Assembly: GCA_002914845.1 (NCBI GenBank)
Contig: JXTC01000479.1
Coordinates: 91,926 to 155,925, forward strand
Direction: 5' to 3'
Source of the DNA: Trema orientale
Lineage: Eukaryota; Streptophyta; Magnoliopsida; Rosales; Cannabaceae
Length of the DNA: 64,000 nucleotides
Part shown: one piece after another, positions 35,465 to 46,658 of the stretch
How positions within the stretch are numbered: the stretch's first letter is position 1
Layout: every line of letters begins with the position of its first letter
Program-made: the position numbers and the translations under genes
The notes under the pieces: generated by a model
Told to the model about the DNA's origin: nothing
The model's input: only the letters and a program-made list of their open reading frames with translations
The model's database searches: none

Positions 35465-36208
35465 TATATATATATACATGTACGTATATATATATTTATA
35501 GGATGATTGTTTCAATGGTGATTTTTATTTTTAATCTATAGATGGGTATTTTAATTTGGGTCACTGGATTTTAATCTATTAGTTAGAATAATATTAGTAG
35601 ATTTACTAAAAATATTATTATTATTAATACATATATAAACATAGAAAATTATTTAAAACCAAAAAAAAAAAAAATAGGTAACCTGATGAGGTGGTCAATT
35701 TTTTTATTTTTTTATTTTAATAAGAAAATGAAACTAGTGAAAAATACTTAGTAATCTCAAATCACTCTCAGCTATCTTATTCGTTGGAAAAAAAAAAAAT
35801 AAAAAATGTACAAATTTTAAACTAATTCGCACATAATTTTTTTTTAAATAAATTTTCTTTCAATGTAATTGCTTTACTTATAGTTTTTTTTTTTTAATTA
35901 AAGAAAATAACTTATTCATTATATGAAAATTATGCTACATTGGATTTTACCTTTCATACAATAAAATAAAATGTTATGAAATATTGAAGATGCAATAGTA
36001 CATATAGTTTTAAATTAAAGGTAATTTAAAAAATTAAACTTTAAATTAAATTTTTGAAAAGGAAATAAATAAAAAAATGAATTAGAAATTATTATATTAA
36101 ATGAGATGACTTGTTATTGTACGTTTATTTCCAAATTAGTCAAACTTACTTATCCATAAAGCAAAAACAGAAATAGTGCTCATTGAAAACTCACCCATAT
36201 ATATATTT

Positions 36209-36509
36209 GGGCACCAATCCGGTAGGTATTTTTTTTTTTTTTTTACATATGCATATGTATTAATTTGGCCAATGAAAATTTATCATGCATATTTTTTTAT
36301 TATAAAAAGTAGGAGAGAGAAATAACTTTAATGATGCACGTTTTTTCATGCATTTCATTATAGCCGTTGGATCATCATCTATTTAATGATGCACGTCTTT
36401 TTATGCACTTCATTATAGTCATTGGATCACCATTAGATGATGATCCAATGGCTAAAAAAAAAATACCTACACAGAGGTAAAAAAAAAAATACCTACTTGA
36501 TTGGCAACC
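36209..36509. mobile_element. MITE, copy 2 of the same family
   Basis: The ends GGGCACCAATCCGGTAGGTA and TACCTACTTGATTGGCAACC match copy 1. The interior carries a partial direct duplication (AATGATGCACGT…TTTCATTATAG…) that copy 1 has only once, which explains its greater length. Confidence 0.7.
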
Positions 36510-37143
36510 TATATATATATATTTGGTTTACATATATATTTACGTAGTAAGGAGATACTCAGATAGCTACCTTGATTGAAATTCATTAGAATATTACTAT
36601 TGAAAGTCTTTTAACATTATACAAACTATGAAGATTCTCGGATAGCTATACCGTGGAAAACTTTCAATTAAAAAATTAGTACAAAAAGTCTAACATGGAA
36701 GAGAAACACTTCGAGCCCCTAATGGGTTGGTAGCTAGCTACCTTTGGACTTCATTAGAAAAATACACAACTCGGAAAATAGCAGCATTTTAATACTAAAT
36801 AATATTGTTGAGAGAAATGCAAGTTTTACTACAAATTTAGCTTGTTATCTACGTTTAGCTTACCGGAAGAATAGTTCGTCCAAAATATTGATCTTAAGAC
36901 GAACGTGGGACCCATTAATTTCATGTATTAGCGATTAGAATAGACCATGATTAAAATTTGATTATTTAAATGTGAATTTCGTACGATGGAAGCCAATTTC
37001 CAACAAATTAAATGACTTTCTATTGCAATGAGCCTGGGATTAATCGAATCGATTTATGTACTATCCCAGTCAATGGTTTTTGTAATATTGCCAATCATGT
37101 AAATTCATTAACGTGATGCTACTAAAACATCCAATTGATAATC
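36510..37143. other. intergenic, nothing recognised
   Basis: Short open frames only (for example 36744-36938) without family resemblance. It ends at the left boundary of the gypsy element at 37144. Confidence 0.4.
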
Positions 37144-37547
37144 TGTCATGACCCAAAGTACGGGCCAATAGTAGAAAAGGAAATTCACATGTGGAAATTC
37201 AATAATTGTTTTAGAAAAATTTATAAAAATATAATTTTAAGTGTAAATTCTTACAATTTTGTTATCACTATTTTTAAATATAGATTATTAATAAAATTTA
37301 TAAAATAAAACCAAATATCATCATCATCCTCACAATTCAGGCATAATAATTATACAGACCAAATCTGTAGTACTAGCTCTTAAGTATTAATACAGTCCAA
37401 GATAAATAAAATTGGAGTCTTCTAAGTAATTACCAATTATTTAAAATGGTAATATATTTCTCTCTACTCACTCTGCTTTTGAGTTTCCCAAATCACCTTG
37501 AATAGGGTAAAATAATAGGGGGTGAGTATTTACATACTCAATAGGAA

Positions 37548-37868
37548 TTCATTAGCTACGACTGGCTTCCCTTTGAAAAGTACAAATCCTTCTCTTTTTG
37601 TATTCCAACCATCCAACTGTTCGCTATTCTGAAGTTGATCTCAGATCATTCTCAACTCTTGGTCTTGCCATTGACTTTGTTGTACCATTTGGAGAAGTGA
37701 TGCTGTGGCCATAATGTTGCTAAGGTAAGCAACTTTCTTACTCTCGAAGTACTGCAAATTGTAATCACTAACTGCCACTAAATTCTTCCAATCCTCAAAA
37801 AGAAGTGCAGCTAACGTACTATGAGGTTTTCTACTCAAAGCATCAACTATAACATTAGCTTTGCCAGG
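37548..37868 (-). pseudogene. gypsy pol fragment: end of RNase H to start of integrase
   Basis: On the minus strand, HPGKANVIVDALSRK marks the end of the RNase H domain. It is followed by the linker (…SLLQMVQQSQWQDQEL…), and in another frame by GFVLFKGKPVVANEF, the usual lead into the integrase zinc-binding region. At about 37547 it joins LTR sequence directly, so integrase is missing. A stop and a frame change separate the parts. The 5' neighbour of this exon-like piece is the other side of the CACTA insertion, at 40718. Confidence 0.75.
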
Positions 37869-37871
37869 ATG

Positions 37872-40717
37872 CACTACTAAAAAAAGGATCAATGGCGTCA
37901 CTTGAACTACGTCGATTTCCAAAAAAAGTAACATCGTTGAACTCTCACGTCACGTCATTTGAAAGCAATGTGATTGCAAGTTCTACTATGTCGCTTAGTT
38001 AATACCACGTCGTTTTCTGCAAAAGTGACATGGTACGGGGCATGTACCACGTCACTTATGTAACGAGCAACGTGGTTAGGCCATATACCATGTCACTTTT
38101 GTAGAAAGCAATGTAGTATATTATTTTATTTAATACCACGTCGCTTTCTACAAAAACAACGTGATAAGGGGCTTATACTAGTCAATTCATTGATCCACAC
38201 TTACAAAAGAAACTCCATCACGATCGTCCATTCAAAACCATTAACTCTACCAAATCATCCCCCAACCCCAATTAGAACAAACCCAAAATTTTCAATACCT
38301 TCTCATTCAAATTCTACCTATTTCGAATTTCAGGTACCTCTCTCTCTTATTTCAGTTTTTTCAATTTTTAGGTCTTTGAAAATTTATGTAAGTTTTTTTT
38401 TTTTTTTTTTTTTTTTATCTTTTAGATATATATTCTTGAGGTTTCCGATCATTGTCGACAATGTTGGGATGTGGAAACTGTAGGAATTTGGACCTAACAC
38501 TTAGGATAAATCATACATATATGCAAATATAGAAAACACATGATTACTCATACATCTAATATAGGATCATGTATAGCATAAATCAAATCTAAATACATGA
38601 ATCTTAGAGATGAGATTAGGGTTTACCTTTTGTAGTGTGCTCCTTCTTAATCTCCTTATTCATGGTGATCAAATCTCCAACCCTAGATCTTCTTGTCTAT
38701 GCTCTTGCTCTTGGTTGAGGAGGCGAGTGGGCGCCAAGTCGAATCCTCCGTTGGAGAACGATCAAGAACATCTTCTTGATCCTATGGAACACTGGGACGT
38801 GAGATGAGAGTGTGACGTTACAGGAAACTTTTTCTCTCCTCTCTTAGCCTAGGGTGGCCGAATTAACTCTCTCTCTGTGCCTTATGCATGTAGCTCTCTA
38901 AGAGTTATTGTGCAGTTTTTTTCTCTCATATATCTTATATATATGGGTCCAAAAACTGCTAACTCTAGTCCAACTAGGATTGGGTTTGTTCTCCAATTTA
39001 GGTTTTAGGTGTATTTTTATAAATATGTCCAATTCATGAAATTTATTTATAAAAATACCAACTTCTGTGTAGAATTATTATTTTACACTGTTCATAAAAC
39101 TAATTTTACAAAAACCACTAACCAATTAATGAACTTTATTGAGTTAGACAAGGGACCTAATGGATCCAAATAATATAACCTTCAATAGTATGATAAATAC
39201 ATAATAACTCTTATTATGGTATTTATATAAATACTATTAGTAAATATGACACTCTACTAAAGGCCCAATATTGCACTCTTAGATTAGATGGCATGCCTTT
39301 TATAGAGATTTAATCTACTAGCCTTGATTAACCGATCCGTCTAGCATATTCTATACTACATATAGAATTCCTATACAATGCCGTAGATGGATAGGTGAAA
39401 TTACTGTAATACCCCTCTAACACATATTTACCTTTAAATTACTATCTTTCTATCAAGGAATAATGTTGTCGATAATTTTTATTCTCATTGGCCATTTAGA
39501 CAAAATTATCAATCAATTCACAAAGTAAATACTAAGATCTTAGATTTAATTATTCCATGAATCTTGAAAGAACCTAAAGTGGCATTAATGTATAGTGTCC
39601 TTAACTATTTGGTGTTCCCATCAATTCATAAGCCATAACCTCCAATATAACAGAGTTCACCTCTAATTTCATAGAAGTTAGTCTTTTAACAAATCAAAAG
39701 GCTATAAACTATGAAAGCAAGTCCAATCAAATATCAAGAATTTAGATCTACATGCTAAGAGCTAATTTGTAGTAATATAAGAATTGAATTACGGCACTCC
39801 AATTCTTTATATTACCTGGTCTAGTTCAATACACATAACTTATTTATGTTGTACTAGTGTTTCTATCAGAATTCACATACTTCAATGATCTGAGACACAT
39901 CATTCCCGTTAAAATAGGTAAACACTACAAACTGTAGTAAATAAAGTATTCCATCTTTATTTACGGATTGTGAACTAGTTCATTTAGACTTAGATAAAGA
40001 AACAAGTCTCTCCATAATTAACACTTAATCATGTTTGTTTCTTTATTCATAAATAAAGTCATGGAATCTTTTTCAGATAAATAAACTACTTAACTAAGAT
40101 AATTTAATCTAGCAAATATCATAATTGTACATAAAACAAAGTTGTTTATTCTAAAAGGATAAAATTAGAAATTTACTTTTTTTTTAGGACAAATATCCCA
40201 ACAAAAACGGAGGCAAGGGAGGGAGTGACACCATAAAAGTTTGAGCAATAGATTACGAAGTCAGTGACATTTGGCTTGTAAAGGTGGTGTGAAGTGTGTG
40301 TATCATTAGTTTGATCTACGAGGAGATTGCCATAGGGTGGTTAAGATTTTTTAGAACGTTGTAATCTATACCGGCTGAGCATGCGGCCGAGTACGTAGGG
40401 GGAAGAAGACGACACATGCTGCTTCGCTTCCTGGATAAGTGACACGGTATCCCCCCAAAAGTGATGTGATAAGGCCCTAACAATTGATAATTTGTGGCCT
40501 ACCACGTCACTTTCTATACAAGCGATGTGGTAAGCCACTATACTATGTCGCTTTTTATATAAGCGATGTGATGGACCGGTATATCATGTTATTTTTAAAG
40601 TGACGTGGTATGACATGGGGCTATCACGTCACCCGTTTCTATATCATTTATAGAGTGACATGGTTTCTCTACCACGTCGCCTTATAAGTGACGTGGAAAA
40701 TATTTTCTGTAGTAGTG
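37872..40717. mobile_element. CACTA element 1 (2846 bp including a nested solo LTR)
   Basis: The ends are CACTACTAAAAAAAGG on the left and CACTACTACAGAAAAT on the reverse strand at the right. The 3-bp target duplication is ATG (37869-37871 and 40718-40720). Both subterminal regions (37890-38165, 40440-40705) carry many copies of TACCACGTCACTTT in both orientations. Removing the element rejoins the gypsy RNase H reading YDFDLQYHPGKA exactly, confirming the boundaries. About 1.1 kb is its own sequence; no transposase is seen. Confidence 0.9.
38479..40203 (-). mobile_element. solo LTR (1725 bp) nested in CACTA element 1
   Basis: The plus strand starts TGTAGGAATTTGG and ends ATATCCCAACA. On the minus strand it begins TGTTGGGATATTTGTCC, a style seen in plant copia-type LTRs. 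The flanks are GAAAC (38474-38478) and AAAAC (40204-40208), a 5-bp duplication with one mismatch. There is no coding capacity; the frame at 38610-38807 is chance. A second copy of the same LTR starts at 63697. Confidence 0.72.
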
Positions 40718-40750
40718 ATGATACTGCAGGTCGAAGTCATAATCTTCTAT

Positions 40751-42294
40751 CACTACAAGAAAGGGGGTTTATAGTGACGATAAAAGTTGTCGCTATAGAT
40801 CAGATTGTCTATAGCAATGACAAAGTCGTCGTAATTTAGTCGTTGCTATAGGTCGGTCAGTATAGACCCCGTATAATGACGATATATTTTGTCGCCACTA
40901 TAGATGACCTATAGCAATGACTTTTGTCGTCGCTATATAGACACAATTTTTAAAAATTTCATTGCTATAGATGTCACAGATTTTTAAAAAAAAAATTACA
41001 GTTAGTTTAATTAATCTAAATTAATTCTTAAATAATTACTTTTAAAAGATAATCAATAAAGTTATACCCACAAGAATTAAAATATCTCCAGAAAAAAAAA
41101 ACTACAAAAAGAAAAAAAATAAACCTCCAAATCAAAGTCAAAAATTAAAACTAACACTTTTAAACAAACATATTTCATACTCTAAAATCAAACTATTAAT
41201 AAATTTCATAAACCAAAATATATATTTCACAAAAAGTATATTCAACCTTAAATCAATAAATACTCGACAAAATTATAATACAAAATCCACATATTCATAT
41301 ACATATCTAAAACATTTAATCCATATACTTAAAATATTAATTAAACTACATTATAATTTAAGGAAACTTACCTCTCTAATGAAGAAAAAACTTGAAATCT
41401 ATAATAACACAAATCTGAGTAACAACTAATCAAGGAAACAAAAAATTAATATTTATAATAAAATATTTACATAAATGTATAAAAGAGAAAAAACTAGATA
41501 TGCATATATATGTGTGTGTATATATATATATATATGAATATATATTAGTGAGAGATGAGAGGAAGTGAGAGAGAGTGCAAATCGGAGAGAAAGGATGAGA
41601 AGTGGTGGGATTTGGAGAGAGTGAGTGAATGAATGAGAGGATAGAAGAAGAAAAAATATTTGAGCTTTTACTATACAACATCTATAGCGACGACATTTTT
41701 CATCACTATAGATAGGAAAAATCGTTACTATAGCCCAAATGACATCGTTTCATTGAAGTTTCGAAATTGAGCACTGTAAATGCTACCGCTCAAAATTTTA
41801 TTTGAAACTTATAACGACCATTTGTCGTCACTATAGGTAAAATAAAATAATTTATTAAATTTTTTAGATTTAGAGTATTAAACGTTACTACTTAAAATTT
41901 TATTCAACACTTATAGCAACGACAAATGATGTCGCTATAGGTTAAATGTATTAAATTTATTTATTTTTTACTTTTATTTTTTTTACATTTTAAAAAAAAT
42001 TAAAATTTATTAAATACAATTTATAGCGACGACAAATGTCGTTGCTATAAGTTAAATATATTACTTTTTTAGTTTTTTATTCTTTTTACCTTTTAGAAAA
42101 ATTAAAATTTTTTAAGTAAACTCTATAACAACGACATGTGTCGTCACTATAGAGTATATAATATAATTTTTGGTGTGAGATGTGGTCTACTTTTGCCCAT
42201 CAAAACTATAGCGACGATATTTTTATGTCGTCGCTATAGAGTTCCCTATAATGACGATCTTATATCATCGCTATATGTTTGTTTTTTTGTAGTG
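40751..42294. mobile_element. CACTA element 2 (1544 bp)
   Basis: The left end is CACTACAAGAAAGGGGG and the right end, on the reverse strand, CACTACAAAAAAACAAAC. The flanking triplets are TAT (40748-40750) and CAT (42295-42297), one mismatch. Deleting it joins the flanking RNase H sequence in frame (minus strand …EYM / EDYDFDLQY…). Both ends carry repeated, mostly palindromic motifs around TATAGCGACGACA / TGTCGTCGCTATA. The middle (41000-41680) is AT-rich and non-coding; the ORF at 41430-41681 runs through a microsatellite. Confidence 0.88.
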
Positions 42295-42297
42295 CAT

Positions 42298-43000
42298 GTA
42301 TTCAACCTTACGTTGCCTCAAGTTCAAATCTCATTGAGTGAAGAGATACTTCAAGCTCTTGTGGTCACAGAATATGTCAAATTTTTCACCATATAAGTAA
42401 TATCTCTAGATGTTGAGTGCAAAAATTACTGCTAGAAGTTCCAAGTCGTGGGTAGGATAATCCTTCTCATATGGCTTTAACTGTTAAGAAGCATAAGTTA
42501 TAACTCGCCCATTTTGTATCAAAACATATCTCAATCTTGTTTTCGAAGTATTTGTATACACCACATAAGGTTCATTATTATTAGGAATGGTAAGAGTGGG
42601 TGCAATTGCCAAACTCTGCTTCTATTCATGAAAGCTTCTTTACTATCTTCATCCTTAATGAACTTGACATCTTTTCTAGTAAACTTCGTTAAAGGTAAAT
42701 AATCCTCGAGAAATTCTCCTTAACATAGTGGTAATAGCCTACTAAACTAAGAAACTTCTTATCTCAATTGTGTTCTTCGACATTTCTCATTTTAAAACTG
42801 ATTTTATATTAAAAGGGCCAAACGAGATTCCTTCTTGAGATATTACATGCCCTAAGAATTTTAAAGGATTCAAATGAACTTGGTGAATAGCAAGATATCC
42901 ATCTTCTAGAAAAAGAGTAATTTTTTGATAAAACATTCAATTGTGGCTCGATATTTGGATAACTAATCTATATCGAGAATCATGTTAAATTTATGTAAGG
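42298..43000 (-). pseudogene. gypsy reverse transcriptase / RNase H, decayed
   Basis: Several minus-strand frames together show the thumb/RNase H part of gypsy pol: LTRKDVKFI, VYTNTSKTRLRYVLIQNG (RNase H start; the family has D-A-S, here N-T-S) and GEKFDIFCDHK-like sequence near 42380. Stops and frame changes separate the pieces. It continues at 40718-40750 and 37548-37868 across the two CACTA insertions. Confidence 0.7.
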
Positions 43001-43009
43001 GAAACACAA

Positions 43010-43240
43010 CAGAATCAACTCATAATTTTCTACTGTCAATCATAATTACATAATCATGACACACAATAGAAATATCAGCTATTCTACCCATTGATGTTCC
43101 CAAGATTTATACAAGATCCAACATAGAAGATTCGAATCCCAATAGTTGAGCAAACAACAAAGACATAAAAGAATGAGAAGTACTAATGTCAAATAAAACA
43201 TGAGCGTAAGAGTGTGAAATAAGAATCACACCATCAATGA
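43010..43240 (-). pseudogene. gypsy aspartic protease region, decayed
   Basis: The minus strand reads VLFDISTSHSFMSLLFAQ, corresponding to the active-site region of gypsy proteases. The usual D-T/S-G triad reads D-I-S, so catalysis would be lost even without other damage. It lies between gag and RT in the expected order. Confidence 0.6.
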
Positions 43241-43587
43241 CTCCCTTGTCAGTGTGATCACGAATGTCATTTATTCTGGTAGTCAGCTACTACTAGGTCC
43301 TAGACCGGTGCTAGTATATCTGTGTCCTCCCTCATTTCAGAAGCTTATGGAGTTTGGAAACTTTGATTATAGCCTGAACCTTGTGGCTTGTACTGGCACT
43401 AGTACTTAGAACTATAAGGGTTCTAGTAAGGAGAAAAGTTGAATACTTGAGACTGGCTCTAGGCTTGTACTCGTCTTATTTGATTACTTTGAAATGGTAC
43501 AGAGGCACTCTAACTTCCTTACAGTCTGCTTTGGGATAATATTGGCCTCTGTTAGCAGAAGGGGCATGCTTTCTTTTCATGGTCCTG

Positions 43588-44360
43588 CTAGTCGCAGTTA
43601 AAACATCCATATAGGCCAAATCGACCTTTCCATGAAAAACTACTGCTTTGGGAATTTTGTCTTTGATTTCTCTTGTTAATCTTTCTGTCGTTGCTCTTGT
43701 TCCTCAACTGCTTCCTTATAGTTGACTTTTCATCAAGAAAGGCCTCAGCTTTCTGGGTCATAGCTACTAAGTCAATAGGATTGTCAAAAGATTGGGTCAC
43801 AATCTTTTCTAGGATAGCAGTCTTTAAAGCTTCCATAAACTTGACAATCTGGAATGTAAGATTTGTTCCAAGTGCATGGACATATTGTGCCAACTCTATG
43901 AATTAAATTTCACCGTCATGTAACCTTGTTTAAGTCGCTCATATTTTCTATTCATAGCAGCTTTATAATTAGTATTTACATGATCTGAATAATCCCTCAA
44001 AAGTACTCCAAGTCATATCAGTCACTTATCGTAATAGCTTGATCGTCTCCCACCAGATGATAGCTCCATCAGTTAGTTTAAAGGTTGAAAAGATTATTTA
44101 GAACTCTACTGGTATTCCAATAGTCATCAAAATTCTCTTGATGTCTTTAAGCCATCTTTCAGCTATATTTGGGTCAGATTTACCATCAGATGATGGAGGA
44201 TTTAGCTTAATGAAATCTTTGAAAAAGTTTGCTTTGGGCTTTGGGATTTTGTTAAGCTCTTAGCCTCGGTATTGCATGCAGGGCATCATAGAAATTGCTA
44301 GAGGATTTGGAATTTATTGTTGCAATGGAGGAGATTAAGCCCTTGGCTCTTGCCTCAATA
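43588..44360 (-). pseudogene. gypsy gag, decayed
   Basis: The longest open piece (43588-43893) has a basic C-terminal stretch ending in GCFNCD, the start of the CCHC zinc knuckle. Further upstream on the minus strand, other frames show the gag core (AERWLKDIKRI-like and WWETIK-like phrases near 44060-44200). Frame shifts and stops interrupt it. Confidence 0.7.
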
Positions 44361-44498
44361 TTTCTCTTCTTAGAGGAATCTTACTAGTCTGTATTAATAT
44401 ATCAAAATGTTAGTGAGAAAATGATGCAATGTTTTTTTTTTGAAAACTAATTACAATCTAATCTGATAGTGTCACATCCTAGGCAGATAAACATCCAC

Positions 44499-44508
44499 TC
44501 TGATACCA
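44499..44508 (-). other. primer-binding site of the minus-strand gypsy element
   Basis: The minus strand reads TGGTATCAGA seven bases after the 5' LTR end (44516). It is complementary to initiator Met-tRNA, as in most plant LTR elements. Confidence 0.75.
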
Positions 44509-46658
44509 AACTTTTTGTCACAACCTAAATCCTAGGCCAGTGGTAGAAAAAGAATTTTAAAAATAGAAATATAAAAATATAATTTTAAGTGTAAATTTTT
44601 ACAATTTTATGATCACTATTGGACATAGATTGTTAATAAAATTTATAAAATAAAACCAATCATCATCATCGTCCTTATAATTCAGGCATAATAATTATAC
44701 AGACCAAATCCATAATACGGTCTCTTAAGTATTAATACAAGCTAAGATAAATAAAATTGGAGTCTTCTAAGTAATTACAAATTATTTAAAATGGTAATGT
44801 ATTTCTCCCTACTCACTCTGCTCCTGAGTTTTCTATATCACCTTAAATACTATATGAAAGGATAAAATAATAAGGGATGAGTATTCATATGCTTGTTAGG
44901 AATTTAATTACATTTCTAAATGGATGTAATTTCTCAAATATACATAGTTAATACCTTTCAAAATCCATTTATAAACTAAGTTTACAAAATAATTGAGTTC
45001 AAGAATAATCTCATATTCAAATCTAAAACTAATACTACATAATTTTACATATCATAAATCAACTAGGTATATAAGTGAGCTCTCATCCTCCCATCACGGT
45101 CCTGTAATACCTCTTTACCAGAGGTACCTAGTACCCTGTTACTACTATAGGTGTGTCAAATAAACCTACAGAAGAGCCTAGGTCTCTCACCTAGTGCTGC
45201 AGTAACTTACTAGTGATCTAAACCACCGTGATGTAATAATGGAACTCAACTGTATAATCCTATGGTATGTACAACATCTAACAATTCATAATAACCATGC
45301 ATCCAAGAATTAATTAAATCACACTTTAAAATTCTACTTGGCATTATTCTAGAATTTACATAACATAGGCAGCAATCTGCTTTATTATCCTATAGTCACA
45401 ATTTAAAAATATGTATAAAAATTACAAAGTCCAATCCTAGTATAATCCAATATTTCAATAGTTTATCAAATCATCGTATTATTCACGTTTTTTCATAAAT
45501 AAACCATAATGCAAATTTAAATCAAAACAGGTGTAAAACTTGGCAATTGAACCCTTACCTTAAGATTGTAGCTATACCAAACTAACAATGCTCGTAGAAA
45601 CTCTCGTTGGTTACTTAGGTGCTCGAAAGGTCGTTTCGTGAATCCGGTTAGCTCATTTTGATGGATGACTTTTCCAACGGAGCCTTAAATGGAAAAATGG
45701 ACATCACCTCTGAATTCTTAGCATCTAAAATAGTTAGATCAGATACATAACTCTCTTAATTTGGGTTCGAATTGAAACCCGGCCTGTGGCATGCTAAACG
45801 ATATTATTCACGAGCCTCGTACCTCAAAATTCGTGTCACATTGAAAAATATCACTATTTTATATCAGAATTTGCCTCTTGACCTCAATGAATCCAAATTT
45901 GTGGTCGAAATTTTGTTCTGAAGTCCCGAGCCTTAAATGGGCCTCAAATCCAAAAATTACAAAAATATCATTTTTTGAAATATTAAGAAAAATGTCCTCT
46001 TTTTCAATTCTAAAATTTGCACATCTCCAGATATCATTTCAACATCTAACAACTATATGTGTTTATGTTTTAGACTCTATAACTCCGTATAATTATTTCG
46101 GCTTAAATAATTATTTTACGAAAAAATTATAAAAATACTACAAAATAATTGGAAAAATGGCCAAATCAGAAAAGTGGTTTCCAGCTGCAAGGTAAGGGCT
46201 GAAACTTGTTGGGCTTGGTTTGCAATGTCGAGACGAGTCCATATGCACTGGCAGTTACTCCAACTGATGTCGGACGACGAAGCTTTGCCAGCTAAACCGT
46301 TCGATGGCGGAGAACTTCGGAGGCTCCGATCTCCGGCGAGAAGCGACGACAGGCGGCTAGGAAGGGTGACACTCGATTGTCAACGGGTTGCGGTTCACTT
46401 CGGGTTGCGGTTCAATGGATTTGTCCCAATGAATCTAGACTTATAAATGTCCAAGTACATACCAGACATTTTAAATTTAATTGTGATGCTCAAGATTCTC
46501 ATATGCATAATAAGCCAATAATAAACACATTTCCATTACATATTAGACATCAACAAGTCACTGATATCTATTCCATAGTAATATATATATATATATATTT
46601 TTATCTACTTTTTAGACATGCGTTATTATGCTAATACTATCGAAGTTTTTCTATACAA

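Larger units (their letters stand above)
37144..46650 (-). mobile_element. decayed Ty3/gypsy element (minus), with nested CACTA elements and a solo LTR
   Basis: LTR-like direct repeats are at 37144 to about 37547 (partial 3' LTR) and from 44516 rightward (5' LTR, outer end unresolved, probably near 46650). They share long stretches such as AATTTTAAGTGTAAATT, AATTCAGGCATAATAATTATAC and GGAGTCTTCTAAGTAATTAC. The inner boundaries are TGTCATGACC and TGTCACAACC. A TGGTATCAGA primer site on the minus strand (44499-44508) adjoins the 5' LTR. Minus-strand gag, protease and RT/RNase H lie between. Integrase and the inner part of the 3' LTR are deleted at about 37547. Gag composition and LTR style suggest a chromovirus-type (Tekay-like) element. 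Confidence 0.78.

Noticed and set aside
38610-38807. 65-codon frame with a signal-like start
   Set aside because: It lies inside the solo LTR and no equivalent frame is kept in the second copy at 63697.
46174-46446. 90-codon, GC-richer open frame that might be a host gene exon
   Set aside because: It lies within the 5' LTR of the minus-strand gypsy element, has no splice sites or domain, and the LTR sequence runs through it.
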